Shown: positions 49,586 through 62,079, counted from the first letter of the stretch. The stretch: DNA of 64,000 nucleotides from Halichondria panicea (GCF_963675165.1 NC_087382.1:62001-126000); one strand, 5' to 3'. Made by a program: numbers and translations. Notes: generated by a model not told the origin, from the letters alone.

Positions 49586-51645
49586 ACCGAAACTCATCAT
49601 GGCAGATTAGCTGAAATATTATACGGAGAACAGAGAGAATTAGATCTATAGATCTATAATAATAGCTATACATTTACAGCAGACCTTTAAATGTTACCAA
49701 TGCTGCCATGCAAGTGAGTTTGCACGCATGCATAACTATAATATGAGTTGGATTCACTATATACAATGTACAGACTCTATATAATACATAACTCAGGTGC
49801 ATGCACGCAGGTTATAAGTTTAGGCACTATAATTTACTCTCAAATGAGGAGGAGCCATGCATGTGTTCTCTTAGAAATTCCTGTAAGTTTTGCTACAAGA
49901 TGTTAGTTGGGCGTTCCCTTGCCCAATCTGGGCAATGTCCAACTAGCATAATTCATGACATGCATACATGCATGGATCTTGTGTTTCAGCATCTAATTTC
50001 CTAGTGCATGAGGGTATATCGACTATACAAAGACATGCACGTTGGGTCTTGGGTGCCTAAACAGCAAATTGAATTGGCACCATTTTTTATCCTGTTTATA
50101 CCCATCCATCAATATACACATGCACTTTCCATACAAAATTCAATGTTTAGATAGGTGAGCTAATTAGTTTTATTTTAGTACTTGACCAATAGTAAGATTT
50201 TAGTATAATTATACACACCTACCTTCTAGGCGTTTAACATCAGACAGTCAGTAACAGTTGTTTCCACAATCTCAAAAGAGGAGAGCTGCATGAGAATGGA
50301 TTTGATGCATATTGGGGAATATCATAATTTAACCCTTTTACCGCTTTAGCCAACTATAGTTGGCAAGGCTACCGATAAAGTAAAAAAAATCATTGTGCAC
50401 GCTGTGTTGGAGTTATAATTTTATATGGATTTTTTAAACAAATTAATATTCACTTTTAATTAAAGCAGGGAGAGAGGGTTAATATAGTATTGTGGAAATC
50501 CTTGTTATTATCAGTCCAGGAGTTTTGGAAGACACTGCACCTTTGGCAGAACAGACTAGATGATGATGATCAATCTTTCCTGCACCTTTCCTTCTACATG
50601 ATTAGACACACTGGCATAGACCATCACATTAATCTGTGCAAATTAGATCTACTATACTCTGTGATGAGTAACTATATATGAGCTAGGTCCTTTAATTGAC
50701 AAGATGACAACTATTTAAGGATGCATGGATGCATGTCTGTATAGCCTCAGACAACTGTGCATGCATGCATGTTCTTCACTGATGAAAGATTACTGAGTGC
50801 TATAGTATAATTAACTTTATGTAGAGAATCTAGTGAACCCAATACAAGCAGAAAATCAATTGACCATTGTAGGAGGATTCAGTGGCCCCCGTCACTGAAT
50901 CATATACTGCATGGCTATAGGCTCAGTATAACCCTATACCCTAAACCTAACCTGGCCCTAACTCTAACCCAGTGTGGTATATAGGCTACTGGAGTCACTG
51001 AAATGGGGGGTCATGGAATCCTGCGACACTATGTTTTCGCAATATAATCGTAAGTGTTCACTTGATTGTAACAGTCAAGGATTATGCTAACATGAAAGGG
51101 TTATGCTAACATGAAAGTGAATAACCTAAAATGAACCGAACTGGTAGTAGGTGACTTGTCAGACTACAATGTACAGATCTATAGATCTACTTACCGCAGT
51201 CTACAAAGCTTAATATACATATACAAAATGTATATGACATACTGTTATTACTTGACTAAAGGTTTCAACATCACTTTATCATAAAGTATATTTCTATATA
51301 ATGGCTATTTGGCAACTAAGAGACACATGCATGCATTCATTTGCTTACCACTTGCTGTTCAATTTAAATGACATGCATTGTGTGCAATATTGAATGCGCA
51401 ATGCATTATACCAAGGTGAACTTCTATAGTTATTCCTGAAACCTGTAGCTTGTGACTTGTTTTTATAGCCAGGTGTGTGGTAACAAGATAAAAAACTGTA
51501 GTTAGCAATAACAATACAATTATAGTTTCAAGAAGCTATACACACTTTCATACAATCAGTTGTTCGTTTGTTTTAAACTTTGTGCATGTCTTAATCTTCA
51601 GCTTCATATAAGTTTCATCAGTCAGTATTACAATTGATAGTTGAA
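49586..51645. other. Intergenic, no gene seen
   Basis: No supported exon. A 50330-50480 segment with aacccttttaccgcttta / agagagggttaa ends may be a small MITE. Telomere-like ccctaaacctaacc at about 50940 is discussed under rejected items. Confidence 0.45.
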
Positions 51646-54171
51646 ATGATGAGGCAGCTACTAACGCTGGTAATGTGTGTTGCTGTGGTGATACTACTCG
51701 AGCAATGTGAGGCTACCCCATCACCCATTGTCCTCAGTAAGTGAACTTCATGCATTCTGAACATAATTGTATGCATGTTAAAATCAAATGTATATCTTAT
51801 CTTAATTCCTGTACAGTTCCGGGGATAATGGGCTCTCGGCTTAAAGTGAAGGACAACACACCAAGATCTCTATGCTCCACTCGCCACAAATACAAGAAGC
51901 TGTGGATTAATCCTGCTCGAATTTACTGCGCAGTAAGAGAATTACCGTAAGTATAAATCTAAAATAGATGCATGTATTTTACATAATCTAGATTAGTTAA
52001 TTCTCTTGATTTTCAGTGCTATATCAGATCAGTATAAGGCCATGTATGTGTGTGTGTGTTAGTCATCAGTTTGATTCATTTGTATCATGTATCAATGATT
52101 AATTGGCTGCACATGTATAATCATTGTATAGTTAATACTGCATCTCAAAGCGCACATGCATGTGCTTTGATAACAGCTTCGTGAAGAAGAACTTGGAATG
52201 AATACTGAGAACTATCACACTCAGTATTAGTCATAGTCACATAGCTAGTCCATGTAGATTCTACAATTGCATATGCAATCCCACTAGGCCCTGATAAATT
52301 ATACTTTTTTTCATCCATTTCTATTCTTGAATTCTTGCCTATTATTCTCTCATTAAGAATCCGATTATTCTAAAATGTGACATAACAAAATTAAGAGTAT
52401 ATACATGTATATCCAATGTGCGCACGAGTGTAGCGGGAAATTTTAGAGGCATTTATATTTCGTGGAATGGCCTCTAAAAGCATTTCGTTGCACAATGTTC
52501 GCGGAATTGCTGCTTACTGAAAGCCACACCTTTAAATCTTTGCACATTATAGCAGATAATTCTATAACAATTTTTGTGGACTTAATTTTCGTGTAAGATT
52601 GCTAACCGGGCCACGAAATCCGCGAAAATTAAGCCCCTCAAAAATTTCGCGCTATACGGTATCCCAGAATTTTTACTGTTTAATGTTGCTTCTGTAACAC
52701 TTTTTACAAGTATTTATGTCATACTACACTAAAAAAAAATACAGAGCACCATCAGCATGCAGCTTTCTTTTTATTACTAAGTTCGTCATTTTATATTCCG
52801 TTCCATATTCCGTTCCATATTCCATTCCATTCCGCATTCAGCTTTTACACTCACCCCACAAACACACTACCATATACATCGCTTACCGTATACCTCGCTT
52901 GCGCATGCGCACCGAGGCATAATAATCTTTACCAAAGATGAACATTGATTGCCTGATTATTCCCATTATTCTTTAGACACCTATTATGCTAAAATTATTC
53001 CGAGCATAATTTATCAGGGCCTAAATCTCACTCTATCATGTTTCCAGGTTGCTTTACGATGCAAGTACCAACTCGTTCCATAACAACACTAAAGTCAAGA
53101 TCCATGTTCCGGGATTTGGCAATACAAACGGTGTTGAGTACTTGACTACAGGCGGCTTGATGCCTTACTTACACGAGGCGGTGGAATACTTTGTAGATCG
53201 AGGCTACAAAAGAGGAAAGACAATACGTGCTGCTCCTTATGACTGGAGATTGGCTGCAGGCAAATTTTTAACAATAGTTTTGACTGCAAACTGAGTCACC
53301 TTAGCTCAGCTCCATTATTTTACATATCACCATCACATGCAGATGAGCTTGAGAAGAGAGGATACTTCCATCGTTTCAAGTCGATGATTGAAGACATGTA
53401 CGAAACCAACAGCAATACGAAGATGACCCTGGTCGTACACAGTATGGGTGGTCTCGTTTCCCTGCACTTTCTGACTGGCTTCAGTGGGATTAACCAAGCA
53501 TGGAAGGACAAGTACATCCATGCGTACGTTACACTGTCAGCTGCTTGGTCCGGAGGTGCTAGTGCATTGCAAACAGTTATATCTGGGATACACAATACAC
53601 ATGGTTTCTTACTATTTGCAAATGATTATATTAGTGACTTCGTTGTTCCAATTGTTCGCACACTAGAAAGTATCCCTTGGCTCTTTCCGAAAACTTCTGT
53701 TTTTGGAAATGAAGTATTCGTTTCGACACCATCTAAGAATTATACGGCTAGTGACTATGAAAATCTCTTTGGAAATATTGGCTACACAAATGGCTACCTA
53801 TTCTTTCAAAGAGTGCAAGCACTTGTCACTGATTTTCCTGCTCCGAATGTATCAACGTACTGTTACTATGGCGTTGGTGTAAACACTCCGGAAAAACTCT
53901 CGTACGAAAAAGATTTTCGATCTGGTGTGAACACAATTGGTTTGACTCCCACTACTATTTTTAGTGATGGAGATGGTACAGTGAACATCGAGAGCTCAAG
54001 GGTATGTCACGGGTGGTCAAGCATGAAACCACAATATAATTTCTTCCACAAAGCGTACAATGAGGTTGATCATTTGAATATTATAAGGATGAGCACGTTT
54101 TGAATGACATTGCTAGAATAGTTGGAGCACCTCGAAAAAGGAAAAGCTTTTGGGAGAGACTTTTTGGATAA
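51646..54171 (+). CDS. Diverged LCAT-like phospholipase, frame break near the end
   Basis: Exons 51646-51736, 51817-51946, 53048-53259, 53343-54171. Exon 1 and the first ~200 bp of exon 4 nearly match the other copies; exons 2, 3 and the rest of exon 4 are clearly diverged. Intron 3 begins with GC (CTGCAG|GCAAAT), a GC-AG intron. The signal peptide, PYDWR, HSMGG, CYYGVGVNTPE, GDGDGTVN and His in VDHLNI are all present. A one-base deletion near 54090 makes the frame stop at 54103 (397 residues), just after the catalytic His. The old C-terminal tail (APRKRKSFWERLFG) remains readable to a TAA at 54169-54171. Since the triad is kept, the shortened enzyme might still fold. Intron 2 is about 1.1 kb and holds a MITE. 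Confidence 0.8.
52428..52661. mobile_element. TACCGTATAGCGCG MITE, second copy
   Basis: In intron 2 of the LCAT-like gene, in reverse orientation to 258-487. The right terminus (tttcgcgctatacggta) is intact, the left one degraded (gtagcgggaaatttta). Confidence 0.78.
52856..52924. repeat. cgcttgcgcatgcgcaccgaggcata hairpin motif
   Basis: A short palindrome-like repeat (gcatgcgcaccgaggcat) preceded by acacactaccatatac. Inverse copies occur at about 60594-60650 and 61375-61440 with the same flanking tgtg-rich tail, so it is a dispersed element of about 60-70 bp. Confidence 0.6.
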
Positions 54172-55145
54172 TGATTTGTGGAATTCAAATTAGTTATACA
54201 TGTACGTACCTAGTTTGTTAGCATTAGAAGTTTAGAACTTAACCCGAAACGATCAGCACGGATGCATAATTATGCGAATTGTTTATGGCATCAAGCAAAA
54301 AGCATGCTTTTATTTAGTTGTGATATTTTTTCCTGATGTATATTTTCTCTGTAAACTGTAAAAATATCAAGCAAGTATAATAGATACATGCAAGTGGAGT
54401 GTCTTACTATTATTTTATTATTTTCTTGATTTGGTACAACACACTGCCATTTACAAGTGAAGTGCAAGCTATAGTGTGCTTCTTGTTATCATCATTTGTC
54501 AGGTTTTAGATGGTAGAATAGAAGAACAATACTGCTGAGTTGACATTGACAATTGTTAGCCTATATGAGGCTTATTTCCTTTTGTCTTATTAACTAGATC
54601 GCCAAATCAACGCTCGCTCGGTATCATACGCACAAAAATACTCATGCACATTCATCAAGAGATCTATAACTGGAAGCGCTCATATAATTATCAGGACTGT
54701 TACCAACCACTGGATCATGTTAACTATATGCATGCATGCTCATGCAGATCAAAAACTCTCTAATAGGCAAAACAAGTTTTGCTAACGAGGGAAACATTGA
54801 AATAGAGAGGGAAAGTGTGATAGAGGGACTATTATTTAACCGTTTACCTGCTGAATGATTCTCACTGAAATATTCATTTTGCTACCTCGCCGGATTCACA
54901 TGCAAATTTCTGCAGCCATGCAGCTGTCACCCACTGACCGTGTCAACTTTGGCCCCCATTTCCCCTTTGGTAACTTGGACTAAGTAACCACATGCATGCA
55001 ACCGCAGATATTACAATAAATATTCTACTCGTAGACCGATGTATATAATTATAGTCTATCCTGGTTTGTCAGAATAAATTATATACGAATTGTAAAGCAA
55101 ACAAGAGTAATTGTCAGCTACTGTAAACTAGCTACGTACAATTAA
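54172..55145. other. Intergenic, no gene seen
   Basis: 3' flank of the last LCAT-like copy and AT-rich DNA. No feature recognised. Confidence 0.45.
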
Positions 55146-55468
55146 TTGTCCATTTTAGATTCAGAAATCACTAGGTCCACTTCTGTGGGGGTCCTCACTG
55201 CGTGTCCGCATGAGGATCTCGTGCCTCTGATGGACATATTGCTGATCTTAGGAGGGAGAATGACAATCGACAGCGTAGCCAGCACATGGTCTTATTGTAT
55301 AGGTTGTCCCACTTTAATGCTAATAATGATGCCAGTCTTTTTAGAATGTATTGGCTTCATTTCTTTGCCCTCCAGTCCTGTGGCAGAGACTATCACTGAG
55401 GGGTGTAAAGCTGGCGTGTTCGATGTCTCTAATTATCTGTTCGCATAGTCGCTTCTTTATTCTCTCGC

Positions 55469-55517
55469 AACACACACACACACACACACTCACACGCACA
55501 CACTCACACGCACACAG
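55469..55517. repeat. Imperfect CA microsatellite
   Basis: acacacacacacactcacacgcacacactcac. It lies in open frames that I do not accept as genes. Confidence 0.85.
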
Positions 55518-56044
55518 CCGTACCAACTTCACCAACCCCAATATCCACAACATGAAGAAAATTGCGGACCTTTATGCTGAGGTGATCGGAGTTCTCATGC
55601 TTTCGGTATGCAGAGGAGAGTTGCATGTGTCTGTTGGATGGAGCAAAGGGATTGACGTCAAAGCAAGAGTTCATTAGGAAGAGTACGCAACTCCTGTACA
55701 CAAAAGGCATTCCTCCAGACCTTTACGTCACAGATACTAGCTGTTGTAACCACAACTAGCAGGACAGGCAATGACACACACACAAATAAAATTAGTAACT
55801 ACGTTATTCATTGCCTTTCCTACTGGCAGTTGTAAATGAATAACATTACTCATAGTCATAATCATCACTGTTATTCATTGCAAATTTGATTTCACAGTTT
55901 ATATAACAGCATGCATGCGGTTGTGACCAGAGGAGGTACGACACGCGTGCCTCGATTAGGCTAATTGCCTCTGCAATAATGTTTTTTTGTTTTTGTTTTT
56001 TTCGAGGGTGAGGCATTTACAAGCCTAGGCTCTCCATCTCGGGG

Positions 56045-56144
56045 CTAAGAAAAATTACAATGCAAAAGAAGGAAGTGGTTAAGTGTGATGATAATTATGT
56101 TCATAATTATCATCACTTAACCACTTCCTTCTTTTGTAATACTG
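56045..56144. repeat. Long hairpin, ~45-bp arms
   Basis: agaaggaagtggttaagtg pairs with cacttaaccacttccttct, continuing into tgataattatg at the tip. Non-coding MITE-like foldback. Confidence 0.85.
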
Positions 56145-56311
56145 TAGCACAATGAACAGTCAAAAGTTGAGGATGGGGAAATAAAAACAAAGGGAATTAA
56201 TACGTATAATTATGTAGTTCCTTGATGATTATGTATTCAGGGGGGAACGCGCAATAATGTTGAGTGTGGGCGTAACCATGCCTCAATTATCTGCCCACGC
56301 TCAACATTTGT

Positions 56312-56703
56312 GACAGGGCCTAGGAAAACAACCCTTATGGAGCAAACTAATTAATTGTATTTTATTGCTTAATTAGTGCTTAAGCTTCAAATTGATTACA
56401 ATATCACTCACTTTGCACCTTCCTACCCCAAAATATTTTCGGGTGAAAGGGGGATAGTATTGACCTACCGTTTTGAGAAACTAATGTTCGGAGTTCTATC
56501 CGCATACAAGAACAGCATGAAAAAATTCAATGTCTGCCTTGTAACGGCTATACAAAAAAATGTTCGGATAAAAAAATTTTTTTTTAGTTAGAGGAGATAT
56601 TGAAGTTACTTCTTATGAAAGAAAACCAAAATCCTTAAATATTTTACTTTGTAGTGTACTGAACATTATTAGTTTGCTCCATAAGGGTCCTAGGCCCTGT
56701 CAC
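56312..56703. mobile_element. MITE with gacagggcctagga ends
   Basis: Left end gacagggcctaggaaaac...cccttatggagcaaacta, right end its inverse to cctaggccctgtc. The interior is 300 bp of AT-rich DNA. A separate hairpin (aatgttgagtgtgggc / gcccacgctcaacatt) lies directly to its left at 56257-56310. Confidence 0.8.
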
Positions 56704-57182
56704 ATATTTATTTTTTTTATTTTTAAGTAAGGCCAAGCCAACTTAATATAATAAATAATTGAAAACACACACAACTGCACTGTCAATCCTATGTACAACC
56801 TACTGGTTGTACTAATGTTTCACGGACTTTCATTAGCAATTTATAGACCTGTAAAAATTAAAAAAAGTATGAATCTCATTAAAAATGAAGGGAGAGTGGG
56901 TGTTTTTAGGAGAAATTGTTAGGCTTCCCAGACCACACTGGTAATTGAAGTTGTGGTCACAAATAAGCCTTATATAAGGGTATGGAGTGGGCGGTTGTGG
57001 GTTTTTTATTTTCACAAAAAGAGACCCGCTTGCATCCGTGAAGCATGTAATTAAATTGGCTTGGCCTAATGAGAAAAAGTAATGAAAATGGCAAATTAGT
57101 TTTAGTTTTATAGAGTCTCTCAGCATGGACTGAGGTTGGTCTCGGCGGCCACAACTCTTATTAGTTGTTGATCTTCTGATCG

Positions 57183-57265
57183 TTAGCACGGTGCTAATAG
57201 TAGGATTGGGTCGAAAACAGCAAAAAGGCCCCCCTGGATCTCACCGAAGACACAAGATATAATTA
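57183..57265. repeat. Dispersed ~85-bp repeat, copy 2
   Basis: Matches 9137-9224, same orientation. Followed at about 57325-57400 by a sequence shared with TAGCCTCG element #6 (attaattggagga, cccatttctttctttgctgc). Confidence 0.7.
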
Positions 57266-57400
57266 TGACTTGCATCTGCAAAACTTTTTGTTTGGTTTCT
57301 TTCACGAACAGATTTTTTGTCGTTCAACGGTATTAATTGGAGGATAAAGAAAGAAATAGACGTAGACTTTTTCTTAACTGTACGCCCATTTCTTTCTTTG

Positions 57401-58119
57401 CTGCCTCATTTTGTTTGCTTATATAAATGGATGAACAATGACAACAGTACTTTTAGCATCATTTATATACTACTGCTAAAATCGCTTGCAGGCTTTTTGA
57501 CTTGGCTGAATAGCTACTCTTCTCTGCAAGTTTCCGTATATCTCTCCATGCACACACATTTCCTCCGTAAAACATTATGACACGTGTCCAACCTCCTCTG
57601 CACTCACTCTAGATAAAGGAAAAGGGGATTGGAAACGGAAGCACCCTCGTGGTACGATCCGTGTTTCCCCGCGGTTTAATCGAGGCCATCACAACAATAC
57701 CTATTTCTACACCCAGTGCATAATAAACTACGTGCTTAGTCCGTGCAACTCACTTATATTTCAAGGTCTATACCTATTGTAGTAGTCATAACCAGCACGC
57801 TTACACGTTACATGTTCCTTTAGCTCTAAAACAGCCTTGGGAACTTTATTCTTTTTACTGGGTGTGATCAGTCATTAGCAAGTACTACAGCGAGGCTCAT
57901 GGACACTAGGCGTGTTATAAATAGCTGAAACAGATGATGTCTCTAGGAAACACAGCTTTGGGAGTTACCCGGCAAAAAGTGCTGAATAGCCCTTGTTTAT
58001 AGGGCGTAACGCGGATAGTTTTCGAGGCTCCACTGCAGATTCAATGTAAAATCCTCACGTGCACCACTCCGTTTCCTATCCCTCTAACTCTTCAATCTAT
58101 GCTGGAACAAAGACCTGCC
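57401..58119. other. Upstream region of the 3'-most gene
   Basis: No gene or repeat recognised. The GC content rises toward 58100, in keeping with a promoter. Confidence 0.35.
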
Positions 58120-58165
58120 ATGGCTACTGGTGGACACGATAGAGAAGAGGCATTGCCACTAGATG
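58120..58165 (+). CDS. First coding exon of an unrecognised gene
   Basis: ATG in a strong context (CTGCCATGG) followed by 15 codons and donor GATG|GTGAGT, phase 1. The predicted start MATGGHDREEALPLD shows no known domain. It may belong to the same gene as the exons at 62898-63841, but a linking exon (phase 1 to 0) was not found, so the connection is open. Confidence 0.45.
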
Positions 58166-58346
58166 GTGAGTGCATGAGGTAAAATAATACTCTATATAAA
58201 CTACTTTATACAGTACACAGACCTTGTACCTATATACAACTGCAATATTTTAGAGACTGTTTAAATGTTGTAGCCATTATCCTCCTACACAGTGTGGGAA
58301 TATATATTACTGACTGAAGATTGCTGAAGCATTGCATTGTCCCTTT

Positions 58347-58729
58347 TATAGTCTCGCGAGCAGGCGTTGGGTGGGGGGGGGGGGGGGGAGAGGGAATGTC
58401 TGGTAAAGTAACTGTTGCACTGATTCTGTTGCAATGAGAATTGTAGTCATGTGCAAGGTATTTGTTAATTAACCAAAGCCAGACAAAACACAGCTAGCTA
58501 GAGCTCTTGCTTGTAACCGAGTTTCTTCGCAGCCAGGTTGGTTCAACAAATGAAATTATATAGCCTTCTTTATAGTCACGTTCGCTATAATTGTCGGGGT
58601 ACGTGTTACCACCCACTAAACACGTTGTCAAATCTGATCAGTTGGCACTGCCATGGCAACATTCCGGCAAAGGCCACGGAATCAGTGCAATAGTGACTAT
58701 CTAGGAAAACGTTGCGCTCGCGAGACTAT
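58347..58729. mobile_element. hAT-like MITE with tatagtctcgcgag ends and a G-run
   Basis: Inverted termini tatagtctcgcgagc / gctcgcgagactat, flanked by gtcccttt (58339-58346) and gtccctct (58730-58737), an 8-bp duplication with one change. Inside, at about 58372-58389, is an unbroken G tract of about 17. Confidence 0.75.
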
Positions 58730-58881
58730 GTCCCTCTGTGATGTCACTTTACTATTAGGAGGTCTTTTTATCAGAGGCTCTAGCTAGTAAAGTTCACTAG
58801 AGTTGGGTTGGGTAGTAAGTCAGGCGTTGTTTATGTAAGCTTATTGCTCATTGTGGTCAGACATCGAAGGATTGCACACTA

Positions 58882-59236
58882 CAGGGGCGGATCCAGGAAT
58901 TTTGAAAGGGGGGGAATCACAAAACATTTTTCTAAAAAAAAGGTCAACTGTTTTTCAATACTCTATACAGTGTAGCTATTCCAGTTCTGAGGTGATAGTC
59001 TGGATCTATTATTGCGTTTCCCATGACTCATTGAGAATTCTCAGTCATGCTCAGTATTAAACTGGGTGTGGTCATGATAATGTCACCTCTATATAGCTAC
59101 GTCGATAGTGCATGCAATGAGTTAATAGTTAGCTATAATTATAGTGTAGCTGGTAGATTACTAAGATGTAAATTCTTAAGAGGAAGGGGGGGGGGGTGAA
59201 CCCCCTATTCTATACCCTTGCATGGATCCGCCCCTG
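58882..59236. mobile_element. CAGGGGCGGATCCAGG element, second copy
   Basis: Inverted ends caggggcggatccagg and ggatccgcccctg, flanked by acact on both sides when the terminal A/T pair is included. It shares internal text with 22855-23191 (agtattaaactgggtgtgg-like, ttgaaaggggggg). Confidence 0.8.
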
Positions 59237-61166
59237 TACACTATAGCTGTTGTACATGCCTGGGTAATAGAATATCATGCACCCAGGATGTGGTCAATAT
59301 ACCTGGATGATATTAATATTACAGGATGCAGACCTAAAAAGCACCACCCACCACCCTATTGATGCGTGGCAAATTCCAATGGTGCATGTGGGTAGAATCC
59401 TGGAATCTGATTGGTCCGTAAGGTAATTATCCTTGAAATTTGATCCTTACACAATCAGTATAACTATAGGTATTATACTGCTAATACAACTCGAGCCCGA
59501 GGGCATGCAAGAGTTGTATTAGCTGTACATTCCTCGTGCCTGAGTAATAACCAGTCATCAGTTGTAATAATGGAAACTCGATCTTGTGTTTGGAGTGGCT
59601 TACATTTTAACTTACATGCATCAACACACTTCCATACTTGACATCGTTGATATCGGAGTAGCTTGATGCATCCATGCAGAAACTTTTACCAAAATTATAT
59701 CTACACTGTTTGCTGCACATGTAGATCAAAACATCAGAAATAAATTCACTTGATTTTATTTCCAGCAACAATATGTTACTGCATGGTGAGAAAACTAGTG
59801 AGCAATAGTCAACTAAGACGCTATCAGCACTGCCTCTTTTTAGGGACACTTTGCTTACTGTCAAGCATATGGCGATGCATGTATTTGCGCATGCGCAACA
59901 AGGTCAAACGTCACTCCAGTATTCTAGTAGTCCAGTAGCGGCCATTCCACTATTCCATTCCACCGTTTCAATAAGACACTCACTCCTTTTTAGCAACAAT
60001 CATAGTCAATCATTTCCCATGCACTCTTTGAGTTTCCAGCCTGTGAATCTGCCTGCATACATGCAAAATTAGTGTCACCTATTTTTCCAATAGACCCTCT
60101 CCCTTAAATACTGTTGAGCACGTGTGTTGACAGCTATACACCTGCAGCTATAGAGCTAGCTAACTATAGAGCTAGCTAGCTATAGCTGTCAGAGAACAAG
60201 TCTGGAAACAACAGTTGTTGGAAAGCTTAAAAGAAGCTATATACACAGCAGCGTTGATATATAAGCTGAATGTAGTTAAGCATGCAAAAGCAAGAACGGT
60301 GCTAGCAAAGTGTTTTCAGCTGACAGAAAGAGAGTACAAGAATGGTGCAAGCAAAAAGATGATTTAATGGCAACTGGGAGAAGTGCAAAAAGACTCGAAA
60401 GACTATTATGCTGATGTTGAAATTGTGTCTAATATACCAAGCTGGACTTACATGCATGTGCAGTTGTCAGTGGCGTAGGCAGAGGGGGGCTGACGGGGCT
60501 AGAGCCCCTCCCTTTTGTGCTCCGTCAACTCCAACTCAGCTTGAATCACCGTGATCTGTCAATCTATTCTACACTGTACTGCATGCATGGTTATATGCCT
60601 CGGTGTGCATGCGCAAGCGAGGTATACAGTAGTGTGTTTGCGTGTGTGTGTGTGTGTAGACTGCTACAGCTGCTCAAGGATCAATGAAGTGCAAGTAAGA
60701 GTTTCTATATAGGCTTCTAGTCATGTTTTTTTTGATTTTAATTTGTGGATTTGCAAAATAATGCTTCGTTCTCGAGTTATGCCTAGTTTTGCTTACTTGG
60801 AATGCCATTGCAACCTTTTCAGAAGAGCATGTAGCCAAACTTGTTTACCGAGTGTTGCTACTCTACTTAGTAGATAGCTCTGCACTAGAACACTAGCTAT
60901 TTGATAGCTGCAAGAGTGAAGAGAGCTGCAGCAGCCATTAATTTTAGACTTGAACTTTGGCATCGATTGTTTTTAACAATCATGGTCGATCATTACCCAC
61001 TCTTTGAGTTTGTATGCAGCAATGAAAAAATGTTCATCATGTGTATAAAAAAATTAAGCTATTAGTATTATAATTATAGCTTTATGTTATGTAGCTTTGG
61101 CATCTCCACCGAGGCACCTGCGGTGCTTTCATTACTAGAATGATGTCATTTCAATGGAAATGTGGG
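59237..61166. other. Repeat-rich stretch, no gene recognised
   Basis: Contains a small palindrome at 59479-59527 (aatacaactcgagcccga), a ctagctagctatag palindrome near 60150, the cgcatgcgcaagcgaggtat motif at about 60600, and two of three copies of a segmental repeat (about 59985-60080, 60880-61070). The third copy is at about 62440-62690. The shared text includes tttttaacaatcatggtcga and cactctttgagttt. Confidence 0.5.
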
Positions 61167-61224
61167 CAGGGCCATCTAATGCGCATGCTGACTGCTGAGG
61201 AAAAGTGATGACCTTTTTTTTAGG
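61167..61224. repeat. Inverted partner of the window's right edge
   Basis: cagggccatcta.tgcgcatgc...aaaagtgatgacctttttt is found in inverse at 63944-64000. The two could be termini of one ~2.8-kb element, or two separate copies. Confidence 0.6.
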
Positions 61225-61457
61225 TAAAATACAATGTTATTCAGCGCCTGCTCAACCCGCCACTGGTTGTCTGAGGACAGTGATGGTGACAATGAATTTT
61301 TAGCTGACTCTATGCAGCCAGCTTAGCATTTATCTCACTATAACTTATCTCAGCTATTGCATGGTACACCTTTATTATGCCTCGGTACGCATGCGCAAGC
61401 GAGGTATACGGTATATAGTGTGTTTGTGCATGTGCATATGTGTGTCTATATAATAGT

Positions 61458-61591
61458 TAGACACTGTTTAGGAAGTTTCTACATGATTTAGAAGCCCAAA
61501 GGGCTGATTGTAGTATCCTGAACGCAGTGAGGGTTCTACTATAGCCCTGAGGACTTTAAAATCATGTGGAAACTTCCTAAACAGTGTCTAA
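61458..61591. mobile_element. Foldback element, tagacactgtttaggaagtt ends
   Basis: Arms of about 35 bp (tagacactgtttaggaag / cttcctaaacagtgtcta; catgatttta / taaaatcatg) around a 60-nt centre. Confidence 0.85.
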
Positions 61592-61680
61592 GCATTTTAG
61601 ATCATAGCCATGCATGAGTATTTAGCCAATCAGATTTGAATGTTCTTATCTAATCTTTGCTACATGATTTTCTAAGTAAG

Positions 61681-62079
61681 TACCGTATATCTTCTAATTT
61701 ATCGGACAGGAAAAAATAATTATTTTGGAAATTGTCCAGGTATAATTGGAACAGATTTTTATAGAGCATGCGAAGTGTCCGGAATAATTAGAACAAGCAA
61801 GCAGCTGCATGCGAGCTAGCTAAGTTTAATAGAACAGGGTACGACTGAATAGTTGCACAAGCTATCTAAAACTAGCTACTCAAAGCTATCTAACTGCAGC
61901 ACTCTAAGTCTTACTTGCCGTCTGTGAATGATAACTCAACTTTTCAAGGTATTGTCCGGATATTTAGAACAAATGTAATATTAAAGTACTGGAGTGTCCG
62001 TTGTATTAGAACAACGAAAATTGCCCAAAAGAGTGTCCGGGTAATTAGAAGTGTCCGATAAATTAGAAGATATACGGTA
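61681..62079. mobile_element. MITE with TACCGTATATCTTCTAATTT ends
   Basis: 399 bp with inverted termini taccgtatatcttctaattt / aaattagaagatatacggta, and several gtgtccgg/ccggaca repeats inside. Flanked by catgattttctaag on both sides (left copy separated by four bases). It shares the outermost TACCGTATA with the 258-487 family. Confidence 0.85.

Noticed and set aside
50930-50985. Telomere-like text (ccctaaacctaacctggccctaactctaaccc)
   Set aside because: Only about five degenerate units with changing spacing; too short to call an interstitial telomere.
55146-55677. Two overlapping open frames of about 100 codons before and over a CA repeat
   Set aside because: No domain, no splice signals that extend them, and part of the second is microsatellite. 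Possible but unsupported.
56376-57189. Open frames of 70-118 codons
   Set aside because: They overlap MITE sequence and low-complexity AT-rich DNA, with no homology recognised.
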